From Rhizobium sp. WYCCWR10014 (lineage in GTDB: Bacteria > Pseudomonadota > Alphaproteobacteria > Rhizobiales > Rhizobiaceae), in the NCBI RefSeq assembly GCF_001657485.1, contig NZ_LXFU01000048.1:62001-126000 (forward strand): 64,000 nt of DNA, given 5' to 3'. A program made the translations under genes and the position numbers. Below, piece after piece: positions 7,874-17,139 of this stretch (its first letter is position 1; every line of letters starts with the position of its first letter). The notes below the pieces were generated by a model that saw nothing but the letters and a program-made list of their open reading frames with translations, was not told where the DNA came from and ran no database searches.

Positions 7874-9363
7874 CAGGATTCATAATGGGCGCGAACGAGC
7901 TCGTCGAGCAGGCGCACGCCGAAGCCGGACCCCCAGGACTGGTTGATCTCGTCTTGCGGTGAGCCCATCGCCGTGCCCGCGATATCGAGATGCGCCCAAG
8001 GCGTGTCCTGCACGAAGCGCTTGAGGAAATGCGCGGCCGTGATCGAGCCGGCCTGTCGGCCACCGGTGTTCTTCATATCGGCGAACTTGCTGTCGATCAG
8101 CTTGTCGTAATCCCTGCCGAGCGGCATGCGCCAGAGTTTTTCGTTGCTCGAAAGACCGGCTGCCGTCAGTTGGGTGGAAAGCTGGTCGTCATTGGAGAAC
8201 AACCCGGCATGCACATTGCCGAGCGCCACGATGATCGCCCCGGTCAGCGTTGCGAGATTGATCATGAACTGCGGCTTAAAGCGGTCGTTGCAGTACCAGA
8301 GCGCATCGCAGAGCACGAGGCGGCCCTCGGCATCGGTGTTGATCACCTCGATCGTCTGGCCGGACATCGATGTGACGATGTCGCCCGGACGCTGGGCGTT
8401 ACCATCAGGCATGTTCTCGACCAGGCCGATGATCCCGACCGCGTTGACGGCTGCCTTGCGGGAGGCGAGCACATGCATGAGGCCGGTAACGGCTGCCGCA
8501 CCGCCCATATCGCCCTTCATATCTTCCATGCCGGCGGCCGGCTTGATCGAAATCCCGCCGGTATCGAAGACGACACCCTTGCCGATGAAGGCGACGGGGC
8601 GATCCTTGCCCTTGCCGCCCTTCCACTGCATGACCGCCAGGCGCGGCGGGCGCACGGAGCCCTGGGCGACGCCGAGAAGGGCGCCCATACCGAGGCGGCG
8701 CATTTCGCGCTCCGTCAGGATTTCCACTTCGACGCCGAGCTTTTCCAGCTCCTTCGCCTTGGCGGCGAACTCGACGGGTCCAAGTACGTTCGGCGGTTCG
8801 TTGACGAGGTCGCGGGCAAGATTGACGCCGCCGGCGATCGCCTCGGAATCTGAAAACGCCTTCTTGGCACCAGCCGGATCGGCGGTGACGATCGTCACCT
8901 TGACGGATTTCGCCGGTTTTTCTTCCTCGTCGCTCTTCTTCGTCTTGTAGGTATCGAAGCTATAGGCGCGCAGCAGCATGCCGAGCGCGAAATCGGCGGC
9001 TGCCCGCGCGCTGGTCTCGAGGCCAGGCACGTCGATGAAGACAGCGGCCTTGTCGGTATTCTTGATTCTCGATGCCGCAGCACCGCCGGCCTTCAGCCAG
9101 TCATGGTCGGTGATTTCGGCGGCCTTGCCAAGCCCGATGACGACGATGCGGTCGACGGGCGCGCCTTCGGGGGCGACAATATCGAGCCCGCTCATGGATT
9201 TCGCGGAGAATCGCGCGATCCTCGCAGCCTTGGCGATCACACCTGCCGGGTCGACTGTTTCAGCGCCGGCAGCGCTGTCGGCCTCCGCGGTCTTCAACAG
9301 GATCGCCAAGCCGCCACTGAGCTTTGCCGACTTCGAGAATGAAATTTCCAACTTTACTGACAT
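7873..9363 (-). CDS. pepA: leucyl aminopeptidase (M17), cytosol aminopeptidase
   Basis: A 496-residue member of the M17 family, which removes N-terminal residues from peptides using two metal ions and forms hexamers. The C-terminal catalytic domain shows VGKGVVFDTGGISIKP, the lysine/aspartate metal-binding segment, and the signature NTDAEGRL. LVNEPPN marks the domain border near residue 170. I chose the ATG at 9363 (MSVKLEISFSK) because the protein then matches family N-termini; an upstream in-frame start would add 27 unlikely residues. First gene of a two-gene unit with holC. In enteric bacteria PepA also binds DNA in recombination; that is not shown here. Confidence 0.94.
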   Translation of the reverse strand: MSVKLEISFSKSAKLSGGLAILLKTAEADSAAGAETVDPAGVIAKAARIARFSAKSMSGLDIVAPEGAPVDRIVVIGLGKAAEITDHDWLKAGGAAASRIKNTDKAAVFIDVPGLETSARAAADFALGMLLRAYSFDTYKTKKSDEEEKPAKSVKVTIVTADPAGAKKAFSDSEAIAGGVNLARDLVNEPPNVLGPVEFAAKAKELEKLGVEVEILTEREMRRLGMGALLGVAQGSVRPPRLAVMQWKGGKGKDRPVAFIGKGVVFDTGGISIKPAAGMEDMKGDMGGAAAVTGLMHVLASRKAAVNAVGIIGLVENMPDGNAQRPGDIVTSMSGQTIEVINTDAEGRLVLCDALWYCNDRFKPQFMINLATLTGAIIVALGNVHAGLFSNDDQLSTQLTAAGLSSNEKLWRMPLGRDYDKLIDSKFADMKNTGGRQAGSITAAHFLKRFVQDTPWAHLDIAGTAMGSPQDEINQSWGSGFGVRLLDELVRAHYES

Positions 9364-9507
9364 GTCTTCTCCGCTGGGATTCTTTGAAATCCGTCCCTGG
9401 CGGATAATTTCGCGTTTGGCGGGTCTGTCAATGGCTTGCGACAATTGTTATGGTCGCCCGCGGCCATCACGGCCCTCATGTTTTCGTCAGTTTCGTAGAT
9501 ATTCGCG

Positions 9508-10281
9508 TTGACAGTTTTTTCGAAAAATCGATGGCGGGGCCTGGCAACCCGCCTGCCGAAAACGACTTTCGGCGCATTCATGCTGCTGTTTTGGACGTGG
9601 TGGGCGCTGCTTGCCGTCTTCCGCGCCTTTCCCGGAATAGACATCTATTTTTCCCAGCTTTTTTTCGTGGGCGCAGATTGCGACACGACTGCTGCTGCCG
9701 GAAGCATCTGCGGCGGCTTTCCCTATCGCGACGTCGCGACCTTCGACCTGTTGCGCACTCTCTTCTTCCGCCTGCCCTATGTGGTGGCGATCGTGATGCT
9801 GTGGAAACTCGTCGAATGCTACCAGCAGCATGGCGCGACCTTCAACGCCCGGCGCGCGCAAAAGCTCAAAGTCGCGCTCGGAACGCTGCTGATCGGGCCG
9901 GTGCTGCTCGTCAATGTCGTCCTGAAGGAACATTGGGGCCGGCCGCGGCCGATACAGACGGACATTTTCGGCGGTACGCTGCATTTCGTCGAGGCAGGTT
10001 CGCTTGCCGGAAAATGCGTTTCGAACTGCTCGTTCGTCTCCGGCGAGGCAGCGAGTGCCGGCTGGCTCTTCTGCCTTCTGCTCTTCGTTCCAAAATCGCT
10101 GCGTTATGCGGTGGCGGCGCCCCTGGCGGCGATCTCGATCCTCACCCCGGCGATGCGGCTATCCTTCGGCGCACACTATCTATCCGACGTCGTTCTTGGA
10201 TGGCTTTCGTCGCTTGTCGTCTTCGCTGCATTGCTGGCGTTAACTGAGTCGCAACAGCATCAAAAAAATTCTGAAATTTGA
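9508..10281 (+). CDS. PAP2-family phosphatase, probable lipid A 4'-phosphatase (LpxF-like)
   Basis: A 257-residue membrane protein with about six hydrophobic segments. The three PAP2 phosphatase motifs are LKEHWGRPRP, CSFVSGEAASAG and RLSFGAHYLSDVV. The second departs from the usual PSGH: the His is replaced by Glu within an NCSFVSGEA context. The same KxHWGRPRP and NCSFVxGxAS arrangement is what I recall from Francisella LpxF, which removes the 4'-phosphate of lipid A on the periplasmic side; Rhizobium lipid A is known to lack this phosphate. Location 100 bases ahead of lptF supports an LPS role. The start is uncertain: TTG 9508 keeps a basic N-terminus; the next in-frame ATG is 9580. Confidence 0.65.
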   Translation: MTVFSKNRWRGLATRLPKTTFGAFMLLFWTWWALLAVFRAFPGIDIYFSQLFFVGADCDTTAAAGSICGGFPYRDVATFDLLRTLFFRLPYVVAIVMLWKLVECYQQHGATFNARRAQKLKVALGTLLIGPVLLVNVVLKEHWGRPRPIQTDIFGGTLHFVEAGSLAGKCVSNCSFVSGEAASAGWLFCLLLFVPKSLRYAVAAPLAAISILTPAMRLSFGAHYLSDVVLGWLSSLVVFAALLALTESQQHQKNSEI

Positions 10282-10381
10282 ATGAATTTTTGACACCAGC
10301 TTGTCGCAAAAGCGCGACAAAGAGCGTAGAGGGATTCTCCTGCAAAGCCGTTTGGGCGTGCAGGTGCTTTCAAGGGCAGGC

Positions 10382-11563
10382 ATGAAACTACTCGAGACAT
10401 ACATATTGCGGCGCGTCGGCCAGATGTTTCTCGTGGCGCTCCTGCCCGTTCTGGCGATCATTTGGACGACTCAGGTTCTGCAGCGCATCAATCTGGTCAC
10501 CGACAGCGGCCAGTCGATCGGCTCGTTCGCCAAGCTGGCGACGATGATTCTGCCGTCGATCATTCCTGTCGTGCTGCCCTTCGCTCTCGTTATCGCGATC
10601 ACCCAGACGCTGACGACGATGAACAATGATTCCGAGCTCACCGTCATCGACGCGGCGGGCGCGCGGCGCAGCGTGCTGATCCGCCCGATCCTGCTGCTTG
10701 CCGCCGTCATCAGCGTCTTTTCCTTCTTCGTCGACAACGTCGTCGAGCCGCGCGCAAAGACCGTCGTGCGCCAGATGATCGCCGAGACCTATGCTGACCT
10801 CCTCTCTTCGGTGATCGAGGAAAAGACCTTCCGCAAGCTCGATGAAGGCCTCTATGTACAGATCTCGCAACGGATGGCGGGCCGCATGCTGAAGGGCCTT
10901 TTCGTCGCCGACGAGCGCGACCCGGCCTATGAACTGATCTATTATGCGAAGGAAGGCGCCGTCGACGACACGGGCACGACGCTGATCATGCATGAAGGCG
11001 AAGTGCACCGCAAAACGCCCGATGGCAACGTCTCGGTCATCAATTTCGATTCCTATTCCTTCGACCTCTCGGACATGACGGAGAATCGCGGTCAGGCGAC
11101 GTTGCGCGCCAGCGACCGTGACCTGTGGTTCCTGTTCAATCCGGATCCGGCCGACAAGGACTATACGATCCGGCCGCAAAGCTACCGCGCCGAACTGCAT
11201 CGGCGGCTGACCGACTGGATCCTGCCTGTCGTCTTTGCCCTGTTTTCACTGGCGATCGCTGGCGATGCCCGCTCGCACCGCGAAGCGCGGCTGCATCCGA
11301 TGGTGAGCGCTCTCGCCTATGCCTTCGCGATGCGATGGGCGGCCTTCTACGCGGCCAATCAGATCGATACCGATCCTGAATATATCGCCGTCCTCTACGC
11401 CGTCCCGATCGTCAGCAGCATCGTCTCGATCGTCTTCCTCGGCCTGCACAAACGACTGGTCATGCCTTCGTTCATCCGCGACCGGATTTCGTCTTTCTGG
11501 AGACGGATGCAGGAAAGGCTGCTTGCCGCAACCGGCCGGACCGGCGGGGGCACTGCCCAATGA
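10382..11563 (+). CDS. lptF: LPS export ABC transporter permease LptF
   Basis: A 393-residue inner-membrane protein with the YjgP/YjgQ layout: N-terminal ETYILRRVGQMFL leading into transmembrane helices, a large periplasmic jellyroll-like domain (about residues 130-270), then three C-terminal helices. With LptG and the LptB ATPase (not in this window) it extracts LPS from the inner membrane and hands it to LptC/LptA. ATG 10382 is preceded by AAGGGCAGG as ribosome binding site; an in-frame GTG/TTG-like extension upstream looks non-coding. Its stop overlaps the lptG start (ATGA), showing translational coupling. Confidence 0.93.
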   Translation: MKLLETYILRRVGQMFLVALLPVLAIIWTTQVLQRINLVTDSGQSIGSFAKLATMILPSIIPVVLPFALVIAITQTLTTMNNDSELTVIDAAGARRSVLIRPILLLAAVISVFSFFVDNVVEPRAKTVVRQMIAETYADLLSSVIEEKTFRKLDEGLYVQISQRMAGRMLKGLFVADERDPAYELIYYAKEGAVDDTGTTLIMHEGEVHRKTPDGNVSVINFDSYSFDLSDMTENRGQATLRASDRDLWFLFNPDPADKDYTIRPQSYRAELHRRLTDWILPVVFALFSLAIAGDARSHREARLHPMVSALAYAFAMRWAAFYAANQIDTDPEYIAVLYAVPIVSSIVSIVFLGLHKRLVMPSFIRDRISSFWRRMQERLLAATGRTGGGTAQ

Positions 11564-12648
11564 TGTTCGGGACATTGTCGCGTTATTTCTTTCGCCGCTA
11601 TCTGGTGACGACGGGCTGGTTCCTGATCGGCGTCTCGGCGATTTCTTTCCTCCTCGATTTCAGCGAGACGGCGGGCCGCATGTCCGGCCTTCCCGGCTAC
11701 ACGATCGGCGGCGGCGTGTTGATGACCGCGGTGCGCTTGCCACTCATCCTGCAGCAGACAGTGCCGTTCATCGCGCTGTTCGTCGGCATGACGGTGCTGA
11801 TCGGCCTCAACAGGAAATATGAACTCGTCGTCACGCGCGCCGCCGGCATTTCGGTCTGGCAGTTCATGTTCCCCTTCATCGCCGGCTCGCTGGCGCTCGG
11901 CCTGCTGACGATGGCGGCGCTGAACCCGCTTGCCGCCTGGGGACAGCGCCAGGCGCTGCTGGTCGAATCCGACTGGCGCGGCGAGAACGCAGTTCTGCGC
12001 AAGGCGCCGCAGATTCCGTGGCTGCGCCAGATCAGTGGCCGGGACGATGTCATCATCGGCGCCCAGACGGTCCAGGAGAACGGAACCAAGCTGATCGACG
12101 CGGTGCTGATCCATTTCGATTCAAGCGGTCAGGTCATTCTGAGACAGGACGCCGCCACGGCAAAATTGGAAGATGGTTACTGGCAACTTAACACGGTTGT
12201 CGAGCGCAAGCCTGGCGAAATCCCCGTGCGTAAAGCTTCGGTTCAACTTCGCACCAATCTGAAACAGGACTTCGTCCAGGAGCGGCTTACAGCGCCGGAA
12301 ACAATTGGTTTCTTTGACCTTTCCAACCGGATTGCGGCGGCCAAATCCTTCGGCATCTCGACCAAGGCGCTGGAGACGCAATTCAACTCCCTGTTGTCCC
12401 AGCCATTGCTGCTGGTGGCCATGACTTTCATAGCCGCAACAGTGTCCCTAAAATTTAGCCGGTTCAACCAATCCCGCTCCGTGATTCTGGGTGGCATCCT
12501 TTCGGGCTTCATGCTTTATGTCATCACCGTGCTTGTAAAGGCATTCGGAAGCAGTGGAGTTGTGCCCCCCTTCGTGGCGACGTGGATACCGGTGGTCGTC
12601 GCGCTGGCGTTAGGTGCGACTATTCTGCTTCATCAGGAGGACGGCTAG
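11560..12648 (+). CDS. lptG: LPS export ABC transporter permease LptG
   Basis: A 362-residue partner of LptF with the same plan: N-terminal TLSRYFFRRYLVTTGWF, transmembrane helices, periplasmic domain (about 130-260) and three C-terminal helices ending near HQEDG. The start codon overlaps the lptF stop by four bases (ATGA 11560-11563). Its own stop TAG overlaps the GTG start of lptD by one base. LptF and LptG form the heterodimeric channel of the LptB2FG extractor. Confidence 0.93.
   Translation: MMFGTLSRYFFRRYLVTTGWFLIGVSAISFLLDFSETAGRMSGLPGYTIGGGVLMTAVRLPLILQQTVPFIALFVGMTVLIGLNRKYELVVTRAAGISVWQFMFPFIAGSLALGLLTMAALNPLAAWGQRQALLVESDWRGENAVLRKAPQIPWLRQISGRDDVIIGAQTVQENGTKLIDAVLIHFDSSGQVILRQDAATAKLEDGYWQLNTVVERKPGEIPVRKASVQLRTNLKQDFVQERLTAPETIGFFDLSNRIAAAKSFGISTKALETQFNSLLSQPLLLVAMTFIAATVSLKFSRFNQSRSVILGGILSGFMLYVITVLVKAFGSSGVVPPFVATWIPVVVALALGATILLHQEDG
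12635..12640 (+). promoter_or_regulatory. ribosome binding site of lptD inside the end of lptG
   Basis: A perfect AGGAGG lies seven bases before the GTG at 12648, within the last codons of lptG. It decides in favour of the GTG start of lptD, which overlaps the lptG stop (TAGTG), over upstream in-frame codons. Confidence 0.8.
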
Positions 12649-14975
12649 TGGCGGCAGGCGACCGCAAGTATTTTAGTAAACAGCTGGTTGCCCTGCTTGT
12701 CAGTGCGGCTTTATGTTCCTATTTCGGCAGCGCCCCGGCCTCTTTCGGCCAGGCCAGCGCGCCCGAACAAAATATAGAGAAGAAGATTCCCGAAGGGGCC
12801 AAGCTTCTGCTTTCGGCCAATGAACTGGTCTATAACCGTGACGCCGATCTGGTGTCGGCGGTCGGCGGCGTGCAGATCAACTATGGCGGCTATAAAATGG
12901 TCGCGCAGAAGGTCGAGTACAATCAGAAGACCGGCCGGATGATGGCGCTCGGGAATGTCGAGTTGGTCAGCCCGGACGGCAACCGTATCTATGCCGACAA
13001 CCTTGATGTGACCGACAATTTTGCCGACGGGTTCCTGAACTCGTTGCGCATCGAGACCGCCGACAATACCCGCATCGTCGCCGAAAGCGGCGAGCGCGTC
13101 GGCGGCACGATGATGATTCTCAACAAGGGCGTCTACACGGCCTGCCTTCCCTGCGCCGAAGATCCGAAGCGCGCGCCCTTCTGGCAGGTCAAGGCCCAGC
13201 GGGTGATCCAGAACGGCGAGACGCATACGATCCGTCTGGAGAGGGCGCGCTTCGAGCTGCTCGGCCATCCGATCGCCTTCCTGCCGTTCATCGAAGTTCC
13301 CGACAATACGGTGAAACGTAAGTCCGGCTTTCTGTTTCCGACGATGAGCCTGTCGCAGAATCTCGGCTTCGGTCTTTCCGTTCCTTATTACTATGTGATC
13401 TCGCCGAGCATGGACGCGACGGTCACCGCCACGGGCTACACCGCCCAGGGCTTCCTCATCGAAGGCGAATTTCGCCAACGCTTCGAAAATGGCACGCATA
13501 TTCTGCGCGTCGCCGGCATCGACCAGGCAAAGCCGGGCAACTTCAGCTCCGGCACCAGCGATGCCGAAGCCGAGCAGCGTGGCATGGTGGCTTCGAAGGC
13601 CGAATTCCGCATCAATCCGCGCTGGACGTTCGGCTGGGACGTCATGATGCAGAGCGACAACAATTTCTCGAAAACGTACAAGCTGCGGGGCCTGACCGGT
13701 ACGGATCGTACCAACCAGATTTACCTGACAGGGCTCGGGAAACGCAATTATTTCGACATGCGGGCGTTCTATTTCGACGTCCAGGATGCCGATCGGACGA
13801 ATACCGCTGAAAAGCAGCAGGCGATCGTCTATCCGTCGCTCGACTATCACTATGTGGCGCCGCAACCGCTTGCCGGCGGCGAACTTTCGGCGGATGTCAA
13901 TCTGACGAATATTTCGCGCACACATGACGATTTTTATACCGTCGACGGCTTCGACCGTTTCCGCGGCTTGAGGGGCCAGACTTCGCGGCTGACTGCCGAG
14001 CTGCAATGGAAGCGCACCTACGTCACGCCGACCGGCCTGGTGATCACGCCGCTTCTGGCCGCGCGCGGCGATGCCTTCGCGCTGAACATGGATGATCCCA
14101 CCGGCTACACCGGCAACTACGTCGATGGCAATTCCGCCACCCGCTCGATGTTCACAGCCGGGCTGGAAATGCGTTATCCGATCTTGATGACGACGGACAA
14201 TAGCACCCATATCCTCGAGCCGATCGCACAGATCTATGCCCGCCCCGACGAGCAGCTCGCCGGCCGCCTGCCGAACGAGGATGCGCAAAGCTTCGTCTTC
14301 GACGCCACCTCGCTGTTCGACCGCGACAAGTTCTCGGGCTACGACCGCGTCGAAGGCGGTACTCGCGCCAATATCGGCGTTCAGTACACCGGTACATTCG
14401 ACAGCGGCTACAAGCTGCACGGCATCTTCGGCCAATCCTATCAGATCGCCGGCCAGAACTCGTTTGCGACCGATGACCTCGTCAACGTCGGCGCGGAATC
14501 GGGCCTTCAAACCGACCGCTCCGATTATGTCGGCCTTGGCGGCGTCGAAACACCGTACGGCGTTTCCGTCGCAGCCTCCTACCGGCTCGACGAAAAAGAT
14601 TTCGAATTCCGTCGCGGCGACCTGACGACGGCCTACCAGAACGACACCTTCTCGACGCAGCTGACCTACACCCATCTCAGCGCCCAGCCGGCATATGGCT
14701 TCGCCGAGGACAATGACGAGATCCAGACCAACAGCAGCGTCAAGTTCAAGGATTACTGGTCGATTTTCGGCGGCATAGCCTGGGATTTGAACAATGATGT
14801 GATCAGCCGGCGGACGATCGGCCTCTCTTATGACGACGAATGCACGATTTTCACGATCGCCTATACGGACAGCAGAGATTCCGCCGACGAGTCGGGAAGC
14901 GACTGGACAATCGGCGCACGGCTGACCTTCCGCACGCTCGGCGACATCAAGATCGGTACCGACACCCTCGAATGA
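12648..14975 (+). CDS. lptD: LPS assembly outer-membrane protein LptD
   Basis: A 775-residue outer-membrane protein that, with the lipoprotein LptE, inserts LPS into the outer leaflet. An N-terminal signal peptide (KQLVALLVSAALCSYFGSAPASFGQA) is followed by an OstA/LptA-like periplasmic domain (about residues 50-180, with LLLSANELVYNRDADLVSAVGG) and a long beta-barrel of alternating aromatic strands ending in a barrel-type C-terminus. Two cysteines in YTACLPC, close together near the domain border, are candidates for the oxidative folding seen in LptD. GTG 12648 has a perfect AGGAGG site. Start upstream at 12582 would lie inside lptG and is rejected. Confidence 0.93.
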   Translation: MAAGDRKYFSKQLVALLVSAALCSYFGSAPASFGQASAPEQNIEKKIPEGAKLLLSANELVYNRDADLVSAVGGVQINYGGYKMVAQKVEYNQKTGRMMALGNVELVSPDGNRIYADNLDVTDNFADGFLNSLRIETADNTRIVAESGERVGGTMMILNKGVYTACLPCAEDPKRAPFWQVKAQRVIQNGETHTIRLERARFELLGHPIAFLPFIEVPDNTVKRKSGFLFPTMSLSQNLGFGLSVPYYYVISPSMDATVTATGYTAQGFLIEGEFRQRFENGTHILRVAGIDQAKPGNFSSGTSDAEAEQRGMVASKAEFRINPRWTFGWDVMMQSDNNFSKTYKLRGLTGTDRTNQIYLTGLGKRNYFDMRAFYFDVQDADRTNTAEKQQAIVYPSLDYHYVAPQPLAGGELSADVNLTNISRTHDDFYTVDGFDRFRGLRGQTSRLTAELQWKRTYVTPTGLVITPLLAARGDAFALNMDDPTGYTGNYVDGNSATRSMFTAGLEMRYPILMTTDNSTHILEPIAQIYARPDEQLAGRLPNEDAQSFVFDATSLFDRDKFSGYDRVEGGTRANIGVQYTGTFDSGYKLHGIFGQSYQIAGQNSFATDDLVNVGAESGLQTDRSDYVGLGGVETPYGVSVAASYRLDEKDFEFRRGDLTTAYQNDTFSTQLTYTHLSAQPAYGFAEDNDEIQTNSSVKFKDYWSIFGGIAWDLNNDVISRRTIGLSYDDECTIFTIAYTDSRDSADESGSDWTIGARLTFRTLGDIKIGTDTLE

Positions 14976-15159
14976 CGGGCGATCGGCGCAAACATGGCCT
15001 GAAGCCATTCTTTCGCCGTAAGCCTGTGCAGGACATTGCCGCCAGTCGGTATCTGAGGCATAGGGGTTTCGCGCCGTGATGGAAGCGATTTCAGCGTGTC
15101 TCGCACTGTGGTAAGAACGCCGCGAACAACGTCTCGCGGCGCTATCGGGAGGTCAACAG

Positions 15160-16104
15160 ATGATTGACGCGAAAAAAGCCATAACTAAGTTCCTCGCCGG
15201 GGCGGCGCTTGCATTGCTGACAGGCCTTGCCGGTCCAGCGCTTGCGGTCAGTGAAGTCAAGGCCGTGGTGAACGGCACCGCCATCACCAGCGGCGATGTC
15301 GCAAAGCGCCAGGCCTTCCTGCGCCTGCAGCATACGAAGGCCGATGCCAAGACCGCCCAGGAGCAATTGATCGACGAGACGCTCAAGCGGCAGGAAGTCG
15401 CCCGAGTGCGTATGTCGGTTTCGCAGCAGGACGTCGATGCGTCTTTCGCGCGCTTTTCGAGCGGCAACAAGCTTTCCCCGGAGCAGATGTCGCAGATCCT
15501 CGATCGCGCCGGCGTTGGCGTCGATCATTTCAAGGGTTTCATCGCCGTGCAGATGAGCTGGCCGCGTGTCGTCAACGCCCGCTACGGCTCGACCTCGCGG
15601 CTGTCGAACTATGATCTCGTCTCGCGCATGATGCAGAACAACAAGCAGAAGCCGGTGACGACGGAATATATGCTGCAGCAGATCATCTTCGTCATTCCGC
15701 AGGCCAAGCGCGGCGCCATCACCGGCAAGCGCAAGGGCGAGGCCGAGGCGTCGCGCTCCAAATTTCCGGGCTGCGATCAGGCAAAGGTGTTTGCTGCGAC
15801 GATGCGCGACGTTTCGGTGCGCGATCTCGGCCGCCTGCTCGCCCCCGAGATTCCGCCGGATTGGAAGCCGCTGGTCGAGCAGGCCAAGGGCAACACGACG
15901 GGGACCCGCGTCACCGACAAGGGCGTCGAATATCTGGCAATCTGCAGCCAGCGGCAGGTCTCTGACGACCAGGCCGCTGAAATGGTCTTCCGCCAGGAAG
16001 ATCTCGACAAGTCCAAGGGTGGCAAGGATGCCAGCCCGGAGAACGAAAACAGCAAGAAATACCTGGATGAGCTGCGCAAAAAGGCGCAGATCGCCTATCG
16101 CTGA
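15160..16104 (+). CDS. SurA-like periplasmic chaperone (SurA N-terminal domain)
   Basis: A 314-residue secreted protein: signal peptide KKAITKFLAGAALALLTGLAGPALA, then AVVNGTAITSGDVAKRQAFLRLQ, the hallmark of the SurA N-terminal chaperone domain (about residues 30-160). The later part with YMLQQIIFVIP looks like a single degenerate parvulin (PPIC) region; I cannot find the conserved parvulin catalytic motifs, so it may be a chaperone without isomerase activity. Position between lptD and pdxA is the classical place of surA in proteobacteria and supports a role in folding LptD and other outer-membrane proteins. Confidence 0.85.
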   Translation: MIDAKKAITKFLAGAALALLTGLAGPALAVSEVKAVVNGTAITSGDVAKRQAFLRLQHTKADAKTAQEQLIDETLKRQEVARVRMSVSQQDVDASFARFSSGNKLSPEQMSQILDRAGVGVDHFKGFIAVQMSWPRVVNARYGSTSRLSNYDLVSRMMQNNKQKPVTTEYMLQQIIFVIPQAKRGAITGKRKGEAEASRSKFPGCDQAKVFAATMRDVSVRDLGRLLAPEIPPDWKPLVEQAKGNTTGTRVTDKGVEYLAICSQRQVSDDQAAEMVFRQEDLDKSKGGKDASPENENSKKYLDELRKKAQIAYR

Positions 16105-16110
16105 CCGACA

Positions 16111-17139
16111 ATGGCGATATCGTTTTCGCGACCGCTTGCGCTGAGCCAGGGCGACCCCGCCGGCATCGGGCCGGATATTACTCTGATGGCCTGGCTCCGG
16201 CGGCGTGAACTCGGACTGCCGCCTTTCTTCCTGATCGGCGACCCCGATGTTCTGGCGCTGAGAGCCCGCCAGCTCAATCTGGCGATTTCGATTCGCGAGA
16301 CCGATGAAGCCAGCGAAGCCGCCGGGATTTTTGTCGACGCCCTGCCCGTCATGACCATACCTGCTGGTATCGAGGTCGTGGCCGGCGAACCGCATGCGGC
16401 AACGGCGAAAGGCACGATCGCGTCGATCGAGAAAGCCGTGTCGCTTGTCTTCAGCGGCGAGGCGCTCGCGGTCGTCACCAATCCGATCGCCAAGGCCGTG
16501 CTTTACGAGGCGGGTTTCCGGTTTCCCGGCCATACCGAATTTCTCGCCGATCTCGCCGCCAGGGCGACCGGCCGGCCGGTGACACCTGTCATGATGCTGT
16601 CCGGACCGAAGCTCCGAGCCATTCCCGTCACCATCCATATTCCGGTCCGCGACGTGCCGCAGGCGCTGACGGGCGAACTGATCACGGAAACCTGCAGGAT
16701 CGCCCATGAAGATCTGAAGCAGCGCTTCGGCATCGAGGCGCCGCGGCTCGCCGTTGCCGGTCTCAACCCGCATGCGGGCGAAGGCGGGGCGATCGGCACG
16801 GAGGACGAAGACGTCATCCGTCCGGCGATCGAGCGCCTGCGCGACGAGGGCATCGATGCGATCGGCCCCCTGCCCGCCGATACGATGTTTCATGACGAGA
16901 CGCGGTCGCGATACGACGTCGCCATCTGCATGTATCACGATCAGGCGCTGATCCCGGTCAAGGCACTTGGTTTCGACGACAGCGTCAACGTAACGCTCGG
17001 GCTTCCCTTCGTGCGCACCTCGCCGGATCACGGCACCGCTTTCGGCATTGCCGGCAGGGGACTGGCGCGCGAGCACAGCCTCGTTGCGGCGCTGAAGCTC
17101 GCCGCCCAGCTCGGCCGCAGCGCGGAAAGCCGCCGCTGA
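16111..17139 (+). CDS. pdxA: 4-hydroxythreonine-4-phosphate dehydrogenase
   Basis: A 342-residue enzyme of pyridoxal 5'-phosphate synthesis (DXP-dependent route), oxidising 4-phosphohydroxy-L-threonine. The N-terminal ALSQGDPAGIGPD motif, TNPIAKAVLYEAGFRFPGHTEFLA with a metal-binding His, and GLNPHAGEGGAIGTED are diagnostic, as is the C-terminal YHDQALIPVKALGFDDSVNVTLGLP. Starts six bases after the SurA-like gene and ends overlapping rsmA by one base (TGATG), so it is in the same operon. Confidence 0.96.
   Translation: MAISFSRPLALSQGDPAGIGPDITLMAWLRRRELGLPPFFLIGDPDVLALRARQLNLAISIRETDEASEAAGIFVDALPVMTIPAGIEVVAGEPHAATAKGTIASIEKAVSLVFSGEALAVVTNPIAKAVLYEAGFRFPGHTEFLADLAARATGRPVTPVMMLSGPKLRAIPVTIHIPVRDVPQALTGELITETCRIAHEDLKQRFGIEAPRLAVAGLNPHAGEGGAIGTEDEDVIRPAIERLRDEGIDAIGPLPADTMFHDETRSRYDVAICMYHDQALIPVKALGFDDSVNVTLGLPFVRTSPDHGTAFGIAGRGLAREHSLVAALKLAAQLGRSAESRR

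Noticed and set aside
12711..15008. Long open frame antisense to lptD (about 765 codons)
   Set aside because: It mirrors lptD codon by codon; high GC at third positions removes antisense stops. The translation has no domain text, while lptD is unmistakable.
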